DNA of 64,000 nt from contig CANLOW010000008.1 in NCBI GenBank assembly GCA_947493035.1, positions 1-64,000 of the forward strand, given 5' to 3'. The DNA is from an uncultured Aquimarina sp. GTDB taxonomy: Bacteria; Bacteroidota; Bacteroidia; Flavobacteriales; Flavobacteriaceae. The notes beneath the pieces are model-generated. The model was not told the origin of the DNA. It ran no database searches and saw only the letters and a list, made by a program, of their open reading frames with translations. Made by a program: the position numbers and the translations under genes. Positions 20,164 to 30,104 of this stretch are shown here, in pieces; the first letter of the stretch is position 1, and the number at the start of each line of letters is the position of its first letter.

Positions 20164-21325
20164 GCATTTTGAAACTATAGCTGTTCGAGATCAAATCGAA
20201 CGTACCGGGAATAAGGAGCATTCCGTACCGTTATACTTGACATCGGGTTTTGTTTTTGACGATGCTGAAGAAATGAGAGCTTCTTTTGCAGAAGAAAAGC
20301 AACGAGATTTATATAGCCGTTATAGCAATCCTAATACGAACGAGTTTATAAGTAAGATTTGTAAGCTAGAAGGAGCTGAAGCAGGTTTTGCATTTGCGTC
20401 AGGTATGGCAGCAGTGTATTCCACTTTTGCAGCTTTATTAAGCTCAGGAGATCATATTGTTTCAGCACGTTCGGTTTTTGGAGCTACGCATGGGTTGTTT
20501 ACGAAGTACTTTCCGAAATGGAATATCGAAACGAGTTATTTCGGGGTAGATGATGTGGAGGTTGTTGAAAGTTTGATTCAACCCAATACTAAATTTATCT
20601 ATTGTGAAACTCCAACCAATCCTGGGGTCGATGTATTGGATATGGAATATTTGAGTGATATTGCTAAAAAGCATAATATTCTGCTAATAGTAGATAATTG
20701 CTTTGCTACTCCGTATTTGCAGAATCCAATTAAATTCGGAGCTGATTTAGTGATCCATTCGGCTACAAAATTAATAGATGGTCAAGGTCGTGTTTTAGGT
20801 GGTGTTACAGTTGGTAGTGAAGCGTTAATTAGAGAGGTTTATTTATTTTCTCGATTGACAGGGCCGAGTATGTCTCCTTTTAATGCATGGGTATTATCTA
20901 AAAGCTTAGAAACTTTAGCTGTTCGAGCGGACAAACAATGTGATAATGCATTAAAATTAGCCGAATATTTGGAAAAGCACCCGAAGATAAAAAGGGTGAA
21001 ATACCCTTTTCTAAAGTCACATCCGAAATATGATATTGCTAAAAAACAGATGCGATTAGGAGGTACTATTGTTGCTTTTGAAGTAGAAGGAGGTGTTGAA
21101 GGAGGTAAAACTTTTTTCGATAATATCGAAATGTGTTCTTTGTCAGCTAACTTAGGAGATTCAAGAACAATTGTTACACATCCAGCATCTACAACTCATG
21201 CCAAATTGGCAGATGAAGATAAGTTGGCTGTAGGGATAACACCTGGTACTGTAAGGTGTTCTCTTGGGTTAGAACATATCGAGGATATAATAAACGATAT
21301 TGAACAGGCTCTAGATAAGATTTAA
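20156..21325 (+). CDS. metZ: PLP-dependent O-succinyl/acetylhomoserine sulfhydrylase
   Basis: SRYSNPNTNEFISKICKLEGAEAGFAFASGMAAV, SATKLIDGQGRVLGG. Confidence 0.92.
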   Translation: MNKHFETIAVRDQIERTGNKEHSVPLYLTSGFVFDDAEEMRASFAEEKQRDLYSRYSNPNTNEFISKICKLEGAEAGFAFASGMAAVYSTFAALLSSGDHIVSARSVFGATHGLFTKYFPKWNIETSYFGVDDVEVVESLIQPNTKFIYCETPTNPGVDVLDMEYLSDIAKKHNILLIVDNCFATPYLQNPIKFGADLVIHSATKLIDGQGRVLGGVTVGSEALIREVYLFSRLTGPSMSPFNAWVLSKSLETLAVRADKQCDNALKLAEYLEKHPKIKRVKYPFLKSHPKYDIAKKQMRLGGTIVAFEVEGGVEGGKTFFDNIEMCSLSANLGDSRTIVTHPASTTHAKLADEDKLAVGITPGTVRCSLGLEHIEDIINDIEQALDKI

Positions 21326-21346
21326 AATAAGAAAACAAAAGATATT

Positions 21347-21378
21347 AAAAATCGACATTTCTATGGATGTCGATTTTT
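21347..21378 (+). terminator. Terminator of the metX-osmC-metZ operon
   Basis: AAAAATCGACAT / loop / ATGTCGATTTTT followed by T-run. Confidence 0.85.
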
Positions 21379-21458
21379 TTTGTGATTAATCGTAATGGGT
21401 TAGGTGGGGTTTATGTATTGTTTAACGTTTAAACTACAGGAAACAAAACATAGAAATT

Positions 21459-22481
21459 ATGAAAAAAATGATATTAAAATTATTACCACTTATTGTGATA
21501 TCAATACTTGGAGTATCGTGTGAAGAAAATAACGAAGTAGAGGGGAATGTTGAGTGTAATTTTGAATTAGACTTTACTATGACTACACCCGAAGATGCTT
21601 TCGGAATTATAGAATTAAAGGCGTCATCCAGCATAGAGAATGCTAATTATATTTGGTTAGCGGATGGTGAAGTCATAGAAACAAATGAACAAGATTTAGG
21701 GACATTAACTTGGAGTGTTAGTGAAAATGCTGATGAGTTTTGTGTAAAACTTATTACTGATGATTGTGAAGAAGGGAAAATGGTTTGTAAGCCTAATACT
21801 TATAAGTTTTCAGAAGGAGATGATGATGAAAAAGAAGAGGTAGAGGAAATTGAAGAAGAAAAAGGTAATGGTTGTGGGTTGAATTTAGAATTTACTTATG
21901 AAAGAATATCAAGAAATGCCATAGAGGTTTTTGCAGCTGAGGATATTGATTTCCCTGTTTATGTATGGAAAATTAATGGAGCTTATGTGGAAACGAAGGC
22001 TAAAAATTTAGAGATAGCATTAACTAAGGAGGTCAACGAAATATGTTTATTTCAAGAAACTCCAGATTGCCCGAAAGGAGAAATGATCTGTAAAACAATT
22101 GAAGCGGATATTAATGATAATGAGAGTAACTGTTCCCTAGATGTAGATCTTGATATAGAAATAGAAAAAGGGTTAGATATCAATGTTATTTGCGATTTCC
22201 TTTCTTTTGATCAGGGAGTTGAGTATTTGTGGAGTGTTAATGGAAAGGCTTTTTCTTCTGAAGATAGTAATATTTTGTCTTGGGGTCCAGAATTAGGAAC
22301 AACAGAATTTTGTGTTACCGTATATACTACTGAATGCGCTAAAGGAGAAGAGCATTGTGTTACTTTTCTTTTAACAGAAGAATTGCTAGAAAAAGCTAAC
22401 GGTTTTAAAGATGATATAGCTCCTATTGTAAATGTAATAGAGATAGGAGATGATGAATTTTCTATATCAATAAGTGAATAA
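21459..22481 (+). CDS. Hypothetical lipoprotein with three Cys-rich repeats
   Basis: Lipobox ILGVSCEEN; three ~85-100 aa repeats, each with C..W..(N)G..C..(D/E)C..GE/K..C. Confidence 0.7.
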   Translation: MKKMILKLLPLIVISILGVSCEENNEVEGNVECNFELDFTMTTPEDAFGIIELKASSSIENANYIWLADGEVIETNEQDLGTLTWSVSENADEFCVKLITDDCEEGKMVCKPNTYKFSEGDDDEKEEVEEIEEEKGNGCGLNLEFTYERISRNAIEVFAAEDIDFPVYVWKINGAYVETKAKNLEIALTKEVNEICLFQETPDCPKGEMICKTIEADINDNESNCSLDVDLDIEIEKGLDINVICDFLSFDQGVEYLWSVNGKAFSSEDSNILSWGPELGTTEFCVTVYTTECAKGEEHCVTFLLTEELLEKANGFKDDIAPIVNVIEIGDDEFSISISE

Positions 22482-22508
22482 AGCTTTTTGATTAGTTATG
22501 TTGTTGTT

Positions 22509-22532
22509 AGGCCGCCCTTGTTGGGTGGCTTT
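22509..22532 (+). terminator. Terminator hairpin
   Basis: GGCCGCCC TTGTT GGGTGGCTTT. Confidence 0.7.
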
Positions 22533-22566
22533 CTTTTTGCTTAAATTTGTGGTCAGATAAAGAAGC

Positions 22567-23604
22567 ATGAGCAAGAAGAAGGATATAAGAGCATTGACAA
22601 AAGAACAGTTACGTGATTTTTTTGTAGACCAAGGTGATAAAGCCTTCCGGGGAAATCAAGTCTATGAATGGTTATGGCAAAAAGGAGCTCATGGTTTCGA
22701 TGCAATGACCAACCTTTCTAAAGCAACTCGTGCGTTATTAGAAGAGCATTTTGTAATAAATCATATTCGTGTAGATCAAATGCAACGAAGTAGTGATGGT
22801 ACCATAAAAAATGCGGTGCGTTTGCATGACGGTTTAATCGTCGAATCGGTTTTAATTCCTACAGCAACTCGAACTACAGCTTGTGTTTCCTCACAAGTAG
22901 GTTGTAGTTTAGATTGTAAATTTTGTGCAACTGCACGATTAAAAAGAATGCGTAATCTAAACGCTGACGAAATTTATGATCAAGTAGTGGCTATTGATAA
23001 TGAAAGTAGACTATATCACGGGCACCCTCTTAGTAATATCGTATTTATGGGGATGGGAGAGCCTTTGATGAACTATAATAATGTTATTAAATCGATAGAT
23101 AAAATAACCTCCGAAGAAGGTTTAGGGATGTCTCCAAGGCGAATTACGGTATCTACTTCGGGAGTTCCGAAAATTATAAAGAAAATGGCTGATGATGAGG
23201 TGCGTTTCCATTTGGCAGTATCCTTACATTCAGCGATTGATGAAGTTCGTACACGTATTATGCCATTTAATGAGACATTTCCATTAAAAGATTTACGTGA
23301 GGCCCTGGAGTATTGGTATGAAAAGACAGAACGTCGTATTACATACGAATATGTGGTGTGGGATGGGATTAATGATGCTAAAAAAGATATTGATGCTCTA
23401 GTAAGATTTTGTTCTTATGTGCCTTGTAAGGTGAATTTAATTGAATACAATCCTATTGATGATGGTGAATTTCAACAAGCTTCTAAAAAAGCATTAGATG
23501 CATATATTTCAGCTTTAGAAAAAAGGAATATAGTGGTTAATGTAAGAAGAAGTAGAGGTAAAGATATTGATGCTGCATGTGGGCAATTAGCAAATAAATC
23601 TTAA
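22567..23604 (+). CDS. rlmN: Dual-specificity RNA methyltransferase RlmN
   Basis: Radical SAM CKFCATARL; FRGNQVYEWLWQKG; NIVFMGMGEPL. Confidence 0.97.
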   Translation: MSKKKDIRALTKEQLRDFFVDQGDKAFRGNQVYEWLWQKGAHGFDAMTNLSKATRALLEEHFVINHIRVDQMQRSSDGTIKNAVRLHDGLIVESVLIPTATRTTACVSSQVGCSLDCKFCATARLKRMRNLNADEIYDQVVAIDNESRLYHGHPLSNIVFMGMGEPLMNYNNVIKSIDKITSEEGLGMSPRRITVSTSGVPKIIKKMADDEVRFHLAVSLHSAIDEVRTRIMPFNETFPLKDLREALEYWYEKTERRITYEYVVWDGINDAKKDIDALVRFCSYVPCKVNLIEYNPIDDGEFQQASKKALDAYISALEKRNIVVNVRRSRGKDIDAACGQLANKS

Positions 23605-23607
23605 AAT

Positions 23608-23643
23608 AAAACCTAGCTCTACATAATAGAAGAGCTAGGTTTT
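23608..23643. terminator. Bidirectional terminator between rlmN and the DUF5060 gene
   Basis: AAAACCTAGCTCT / AGAGCTAGGTTTT. Confidence 0.85.
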
Positions 23644-23673
23644 AAAAATTTAAAATAGTAAGGGAAAGCAAAG

Positions 23674-26600
23674 CTATTCCTTAATTATCTTTCTAATTAG
23701 AGTGCCCGATTGTCCGGTACTACGGTCAGTGATCGTACATTCTAAAAAATAAACACTGGGGGGAAGATCAGTAATATTTATTTGGTTGTTGTCAATGGTA
23801 ACTAGCCTAGATAGTTTTCCGCTGAGGTCATAAATAGTGACTTGATCTACGGAATATTGATTCTCTATTTGTAGAAACATATCTCCAGCAGTTGGATTAG
23901 GGTATGCGGCTAAATCGATATTTGAAATAGAATTAATATCTGAGATGTTTAAAGAAGTCATTTCAATTTCTAGTCGAGGTCCAGTAGTTGAGGTGTTTTC
24001 ATCAGAAGCAAAGGCAATATCGTTAGATCCTTCCGTTTGTTTTATTAGTATTGTAGTCGAATCTCCTGTGAGATCTAAATTTAATAACGAAACTTCTATA
24101 GGATCACCAATAGTATAAGTTCCACTAAATTCTCCAACTTCATTTGCTTCTATTGGTAAATTGGTTTCTGTTAAATTAGTTTCGGTCCAGTTTGTATTGT
24201 TGGTTTGGTATACTTTAAAAGTTCCTCCACCATTATCGCCAAAAACATTTAATTTTAAAGTAGCGTTTGCAGAAGAGGAATAATCTGAAGTATCAAACTT
24301 TAAATATCCAGTTCTTTTACTGTTTTCAATTCTTAATAAATCATTGTTTAAAGAATTGTTATTGTCTCTATAGGCATCATCAGTAGGAGATATTATAGAG
24401 TTTTCATTTGTGGGAGGAGTTTCAGGATCCGTATCACAATCAGCGACCATAACATTAGGACCTAATTGACTTGGTTTTGTGTAAGTTTGAGATAAAACAA
24501 ATTTATCCATTTCAAATCCATCTTCTCTCATAGAAAAAGAAATAATATGTTCTCCCGCATTAGGAACATCTAGGTAAATTAATTCAGGTACGCCACAATG
24601 AACAGCTTGAGTACGTTGTTTGCTGTCCCATGCCCATTCGTTTTTGTTACCACACCATTGCATACGTTGTCCCGAAGCTGGCCAAGTGCCGTCAATACCT
24701 ACGTGTACTCCGTTGTCTTCCGGGCCTGTAGAATACGCACGTACCCAAACAAAATACTTTCCGGGAGTGCTAAAATTAACTTTATAATCGATGATAGCCG
24801 CCTGTCCTGGGGTGTTTGTGAAATTTTCTCCACCTATTAAAGGATCATCGTGGGTAACTCTTGTGTCGGGCAAGATTTCGATATAAGCATTATTACTGGC
24901 AGTACTAAAATGCTTGTCATCAGGATCAGGTGTTGGAGTTCCGGAAGAAGAATTGTTAATCACAAACCATTCTCTTTTAGAGGTTTTAGATTGATAAAAG
25001 AAGCTCTCTGCTTCTATAGCCACGACTCCGTTTTGCTCGATAAAAATAGTTTCATCACATTCTTCAGGATTATTTGGGGTATCGTCACTGTTGTCACTTG
25101 TTTTCTTTACATATGCGACCCAATCACTATCGGTATTCGAAGGAGGGTTTCCTATAGAAGTTGTTGTGTTAGTATTTATGGTTATACCAGAAATAAGATC
25201 ACCTCCATTTCTTGGGTTAAACCATTGTACTTGAAAGCTTCCGTTTGTGTTGTTAAGGTCAAGATCAGTAGTACCTCCATTTGGTAGATAAATAACATAT
25301 TCGTCACCTAATTTAGCAAGGCAACGATTATTGTTACCCGTAATTAGATTGTTATTGTTTTCCATTTCCCAAAAAGGAATACTGTTATTTTCGAAAAAGT
25401 CGACGATAGCATATTTACACCATGCGTGAAGTTGATCAAATCGTGCCATGTTTTCAGTTCTGAAATCTCCATTGGCACCTCCGTACCACATAACACCTGC
25501 ACCTCCAGCGATTAAATTTCCCCATAAAACAAATTTTCTAGCTTGATCACTAACTGCTCCATTCGAAGGGTCTTGTGTGTTGAATAATCCTCTATTTGCA
25601 GTTGCTTGTTCATCAGAAGTAACTACCCAAGGAGTATTGTTTGCTTTAGATTTATTAATTAAATCTAGGGTTAGTGAAAATACTTCTGTATAATTATCAC
25701 CATGTTCATTCTGCATAGAAGCTCCAGTTAATTTGGCATCTATTTCCAATAAATCATCATAGAGTTTTTTGGCACTGGCTTCAGGACGTGTATGGATTAC
25801 CCTGTGATTTTGCCAAGGGTCTAGCTGTGCTAGTATGTTAACTTTAGTATTAACACCACCGCTAATATTTCCAGAAAAGCGCGCTCCATATTCTTCTGCA
25901 ATATTCCATTCTACTCCTAGGTGATGCCCGAAACGAGCCACCATTTCTCTGTAATAAATTTTAATTTCATTGGTATTCAGGTTGTTCCAGTTTTCAGCTT
26001 CAGCTAATTTGAAATGAAGTAATAACCCTTTTTGTTCGGCATGGTTTAAAACAATTTCCCATTGTTCCATCTTAGATACATCGTATTCAAATTTTTTGTT
26101 TGGTGCTGTCCAAGGATATACATTGACGTCATCACCTCCATATAATGACATGGACATAGAGTTAACTTGTGCTTTGTTAGTTAAGTAGTTAATAGCACCT
26201 ATTATGTTTTGTCCTTTATTTGTTTTCCATGTCGGGTTATTTGTATTGAAGTCATTAGCATGAGCTGTGTATTTGTGGTCAAAACACTTATTTCCGCAGT
26301 CGTTGAAATTAGTATCTCGGTCAAAATCTTCGTAACTCAAGAAGTTTTCAGGAGAATCAGGACCGAATTTTAATAAATATTTTCCTGTTTCACTATATTG
26401 TAAATATCTACGGCTGTTGTCACTTCCTGAAGTAGCATAACGAATTCTACCAAGTGCTCTAAGATCCGGTTGAGTCTTATCAGATGCAATGATATTTAAA
26501 TTTCCATTTAAAGTGGTAGTCGGTTCGGGTAAGTCATTTATATTTTTTAAAGCTACATCTGTTCCTTCATAATATAATAGTGTATAGCTCCAATCGCCAA

Positions 26601-26892
26601 TGGTATCTGGGCGTAGATAAGCCTTGAAAATTTTTCCTTCAGAAGTGCTTGAATTTGCAGCATCACCATCCGTAGCAAAGAAACCAGGGACTCTTATTGT
26701 ACTGCCGTCAGGTCTAGAGAAAAGAACATCTACTCGAAAGTTTTTAAACGTTGATTCGGCTTCGGATAAATTACTATCGGGTAAAGATGCGCTAAGCGTA
26801 ATCCGATGCCATTTTTTTAGTTCTCCATCTATTGTTTGAGCAGAACCAACTTGTATGAGTAAAAAAAGTAGTCCAAAAAGCATCTTTTTCAT
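23674..26892 (-). CDS. DUF5060 domain-containing, T9SS-secreted carbohydrate-active protein
   Basis: Signal peptide; N-terminal DUF5060-like domain; GH-like central region; DNRLRE/CBM96-like module; C-terminal PNPTAGDMFLQIEN..VTIYDLSGKL..YFLECTI type A sorting domain. Confidence 0.85.
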   Translation of the reverse strand: MKKMLFGLLFLLIQVGSAQTIDGELKKWHRITLSASLPDSNLSEAESTFKNFRVDVLFSRPDGSTIRVPGFFATDGDAANSSTSEGKIFKAYLRPDTIGDWSYTLLYYEGTDVALKNINDLPEPTTTLNGNLNIIASDKTQPDLRALGRIRYATSGSDNSRRYLQYSETGKYLLKFGPDSPENFLSYEDFDRDTNFNDCGNKCFDHKYTAHANDFNTNNPTWKTNKGQNIIGAINYLTNKAQVNSMSMSLYGGDDVNVYPWTAPNKKFEYDVSKMEQWEIVLNHAEQKGLLLHFKLAEAENWNNLNTNEIKIYYREMVARFGHHLGVEWNIAEEYGARFSGNISGGVNTKVNILAQLDPWQNHRVIHTRPEASAKKLYDDLLEIDAKLTGASMQNEHGDNYTEVFSLTLDLINKSKANNTPWVVTSDEQATANRGLFNTQDPSNGAVSDQARKFVLWGNLIAGGAGVMWYGGANGDFRTENMARFDQLHAWCKYAIVDFFENNSIPFWEMENNNNLITGNNNRCLAKLGDEYVIYLPNGGTTDLDLNNTNGSFQVQWFNPRNGGDLISGITINTNTTTSIGNPPSNTDSDWVAYVKKTSDNSDDTPNNPEECDETIFIEQNGVVAIEAESFFYQSKTSKREWFVINNSSSGTPTPDPDDKHFSTASNNAYIEILPDTRVTHDDPLIGGENFTNTPGQAAIIDYKVNFSTPGKYFVWVRAYSTGPEDNGVHVGIDGTWPASGQRMQWCGNKNEWAWDSKQRTQAVHCGVPELIYLDVPNAGEHIISFSMREDGFEMDKFVLSQTYTKPSQLGPNVMVADCDTDPETPPTNENSIISPTDDAYRDNNNSLNNDLLRIENSKRTGYLKFDTSDYSSSANATLKLNVFGDNGGGTFKVYQTNNTNWTETNLTETNLPIEANEVGEFSGTYTIGDPIEVSLLNLDLTGDSTTILIKQTEGSNDIAFASDENTSTTGPRLEIEMTSLNISDINSISNIDLAAYPNPTAGDMFLQIENQYSVDQVTIYDLSGKLSRLVTIDNNQINITDLPPSVYFLECTITDRSTGQSGTLIRKIIKE

Positions 26893-27128
26893 AGCAATTA
26901 ATTTAATGTTAGTTGCTTACTAAACTAATAATGCGGGGCTCTAGTATGTGAATAAGAAAAATCGTACATCAATTTTCGTTGAGCTATTTTTTATGTTGTT
27001 AAAAAGAAGGAGAGTGCCAATGGTAAACACTTTTGAAAAGAGATATAAAATATCAATGATAGGCTTTCTAAACTCCAAAAACCCCTATCTTCGTAGATCT
27101 ATATTCAATTAGAACAACAGCTACAATC

Positions 27129-28109
27129 TTGAAGACCGTTGAGCAAATAAAAGCCCCAATCCGTGTAGAAATGGACACTTTCGAAAGAAAGTTTACCAGT
27201 TCTATGGATTCTAAAGTGGCTTTGCTAAATAGAATTACGCACTATATCGTAAATCGGAAAGGAAAGCAAATGCGTCCTATGTTTGTGTTTTTGGTGGCCA
27301 AAATGTTATCAGAAACAGATCAGGTTAACGAAAGAACTTTTCGAGGAGCTTCTGTCATAGAGTTAATTCATACAGCTACTTTGGTACATGACGATGTGGT
27401 AGATGATTCTAACATGCGTAGAGGTTTCTTTTCGATAAATGCCCTTTGGAAAAATAAAATAGCAGTACTTGTTGGTGATTATTTGTTGTCAAAAGGTTTA
27501 CTGCTATGTATCGATAATGATGATTTTGATTTACTGAAGATTATATCAGTAGCCGTTAGGGAGATGAGTGAAGGAGAGTTGTTGCAGATTGAAAAAGCAC
27601 GTCGATTAGATATTTCAGAAGAAGTTTATTATGAAATTATTCGTCAAAAAACGGCAACATTAATTGCGGCTTGCTGTAGCTTGGGTGCTGCTTCTGTGAA
27701 ACCCAATTCGAAGGCTGTAGAAGATATGCGTCTTTTTGGTCAATATATTGGGATGGCTTTTCAGATTAAAGATGACCTTTTCGATTATGGAGAAACTGCT
27801 ATAGGGAAACCAACAGGTATCGATATCAAAGAGCAAAAGATGACTTTACCTTTAATTTACGCTTTGAACACAGTTAGTGAAGCTGATAAAAAATGGTTGA
27901 TCAATAGTGTTAAAAATCATAATACAGATAAGAAAAGGGTAAAGCAGGTTATTGAAAAAGTAATTTCAGTAGGAGGATTGCAATATGCAGAACAAAAAAT
28001 GCATACGTATAAAGAGCAAGCTATAGCTTTACTAGAAAATTACCCTAATTCAGAATATAAAGAAGCGTTACAATTGATGGTGACTTATGTCATTGAACGT
28101 AAAAAATAA
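27129..28109 (+). CDS. Polyprenyl diphosphate synthase (TTG start)
   Basis: LVHDDVVDDSNMRRG and KDDLFDY aspartate-rich motifs. Confidence 0.95.
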   Translation: MKTVEQIKAPIRVEMDTFERKFTSSMDSKVALLNRITHYIVNRKGKQMRPMFVFLVAKMLSETDQVNERTFRGASVIELIHTATLVHDDVVDDSNMRRGFFSINALWKNKIAVLVGDYLLSKGLLLCIDNDDFDLLKIISVAVREMSEGELLQIEKARRLDISEEVYYEIIRQKTATLIAACCSLGAASVKPNSKAVEDMRLFGQYIGMAFQIKDDLFDYGETAIGKPTGIDIKEQKMTLPLIYALNTVSEADKKWLINSVKNHNTDKKRVKQVIEKVISVGGLQYAEQKMHTYKEQAIALLENYPNSEYKEALQLMVTYVIERKK

Positions 28110-28118
28110 TTTTCCATA

Positions 28119-30104
28119 TTGATTACTCGTGAAACGATAGATGCTGTGTATGAAGCTGCTCGAGTAGAGGAGGTGATAGGTGATTTTGTACAGTTAAAAA
28201 AAGCAGGAAGTAACTTTAAAGGGTTAAGTCCTTTTAGTGATGAAAGGACACCTTCTTTTATGGTGTCTCCTGTAAAACAAATTTGGAAAGATTTTAGTAG
28301 TGGAAAAGGGGGTAATGTGATTGCTTTCATAATGGAGCATGAGCATTTTAGTTATCCCGATGCTATACGGTATCTAGCCAAAAAATATGGGATCGAAATA
28401 GTAGAAACAGAGCAAACTGAAGAGCAGAAAGAACAAGCTAGTGAACGAGAAAGCATGTATTTGGTTAGTGAATATGCTAATTCGTTTTTTCAAGAACAAT
28501 TATATCACACAGAGTTAGGTAAAGCGATAGGGCTTAGTTATTTTAAGGAAAGAGGTTTTACCGATGAGACAATTAAAAAGTTTCAATTAGGATATTCGCC
28601 TGATCAATGGGACGCTTTGACTAAAGCAGCTATTGAAAAAAAGTACCAATTAAAATATTTAGAATCTACGGGGCTTACCATTGTTAAGGAAGCAAAGCAG
28701 TTTGATCGATTTAAAGGTAGAGTGATGTTTCCTATTCATTCTATGTCAGGTAGGGTTTTAGGTTTTGGGGGGAGAATTCTAACGAATGAAAAGAAAGCGG
28801 CGAAGTATTTAAATTCTCCTGAAAGTGATATTTATCATAAAAGTAAAGTCCTCTACGGAATCTATTATGCTAAGCAAAGTATTGCGAAAGAGGATAACTG
28901 TTATCTGGTAGAAGGGTACACCGATGTAATTCAATTTCATCAATCAGGAATATTGAATACGGTTTCTTCTTCAGGTACCGCATTAACTTCAGATCAAATT
29001 CGCTTAATCAATAGGCTTACTAAAAATATAACTGTTCTCTTTGATGGAGATGCAGCAGGGTTGCGTGCTGCAATTCGAGGGATTGATTTAATCCTAGAGC
29101 AAGGGATGAATGTTCGCGTGTGTTCATTTCCTGGAGGGGAAGACCCTGATAGTTTTGCAAAGAAGAATGATGAAGAAGGTATTAAGAAATACCTTTCGGA
29201 GCATGCGCAAGATTTTATTCGTTTTAAAGCTAATTTACTTCAAAAAGAATCCAAAAATGACCCTATCAAGAAGTCTGAATTAATTCGAGACATGATAGGA
29301 AGTGTTGCTAAAATTCCAGACCCTATTAAAAGGGAGGTGTACATTAAGGAGTGTTCCGTAATTATGGATATCTCTGAAGAAGTGCTTTTTGCGACTTTAG
29401 CGCAGTTGGATGCAGTCGATAAAACGGAAAAGAAAAGAGCGCAAAAGAAAGTAGGGGAATCTAAAAAAGGAAATACTCTTACTGCTGTTCAAAAAGAAGA
29501 GAAAGCGACTTCCAAAGTAGATCCTGTGTTCGAGTTAGAGCGTAAAGTGATCGAGATATTGTTGCTTTATGGGAATCAAGAAATTACTTATATCGATGCG
29601 GTTTATAAGACCAATGAAGAGGGAGAAGTGATTATGGAAGATGAAGAGCTTTCAGCTAAAGTGTATGAAAAAATATTTTTAGATCTTCAAACGGATGAGG
29701 TCGATTTTATGAATCCTCAATTTGGTGCATTGTATTCTGTTTTAATAAATGCGTATGCCGAACAAGGTGATACCTTCAAGGTAGAGGTGTTTTTACAAGT
29801 GTTAACTCCAGAGTTGGTTCAAACAGCAACCAATATCCTAATGCAAGATGAAAAATATCAACTAGATGATTGGGCTAGGAAGGAAATACAAGTCAAACAA
29901 AAAGAGACCTCTATTTCTGGTTATGTGTCAGATGTAGTACTGAATTTAAGGCGCCAATTAGTATTTAATTTAATTAATAATAAAATGAACGGTATCCAAT
30001 CTATCGAAACAAGTGAAGATAGAATGGAAACTCTAGCTGAGATCATGGATTATCAAAATCTGCAAGCAGTACTTTCTAAGAAATTAAAAAGGGTCGTTTT
30101 ATGA
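28119..30104 (+). CDS. dnaG: DNA primase DnaG (TTG start)
   Basis: SPFSDERTPSFMVSPVKQIWKDFSSGKGGN, LVEGYTDVIQFHQSG, LFDGDAAG Toprim. Confidence 0.96.
   Translation: MITRETIDAVYEAARVEEVIGDFVQLKKAGSNFKGLSPFSDERTPSFMVSPVKQIWKDFSSGKGGNVIAFIMEHEHFSYPDAIRYLAKKYGIEIVETEQTEEQKEQASERESMYLVSEYANSFFQEQLYHTELGKAIGLSYFKERGFTDETIKKFQLGYSPDQWDALTKAAIEKKYQLKYLESTGLTIVKEAKQFDRFKGRVMFPIHSMSGRVLGFGGRILTNEKKAAKYLNSPESDIYHKSKVLYGIYYAKQSIAKEDNCYLVEGYTDVIQFHQSGILNTVSSSGTALTSDQIRLINRLTKNITVLFDGDAAGLRAAIRGIDLILEQGMNVRVCSFPGGEDPDSFAKKNDEEGIKKYLSEHAQDFIRFKANLLQKESKNDPIKKSELIRDMIGSVAKIPDPIKREVYIKECSVIMDISEEVLFATLAQLDAVDKTEKKRAQKKVGESKKGNTLTAVQKEEKATSKVDPVFELERKVIEILLLYGNQEITYIDAVYKTNEEGEVIMEDEELSAKVYEKIFLDLQTDEVDFMNPQFGALYSVLINAYAEQGDTFKVEVFLQVLTPELVQTATNILMQDEKYQLDDWARKEIQVKQKETSISGYVSDVVLNLRRQLVFNLINNKMNGIQSIETSEDRMETLAEIMDYQNLQAVLSKKLKRVVL

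Noticed and set aside
24598-25287. Plus-strand ORFs inside the DUF5060 gene
   Set aside because: Antisense frames without domain signal.
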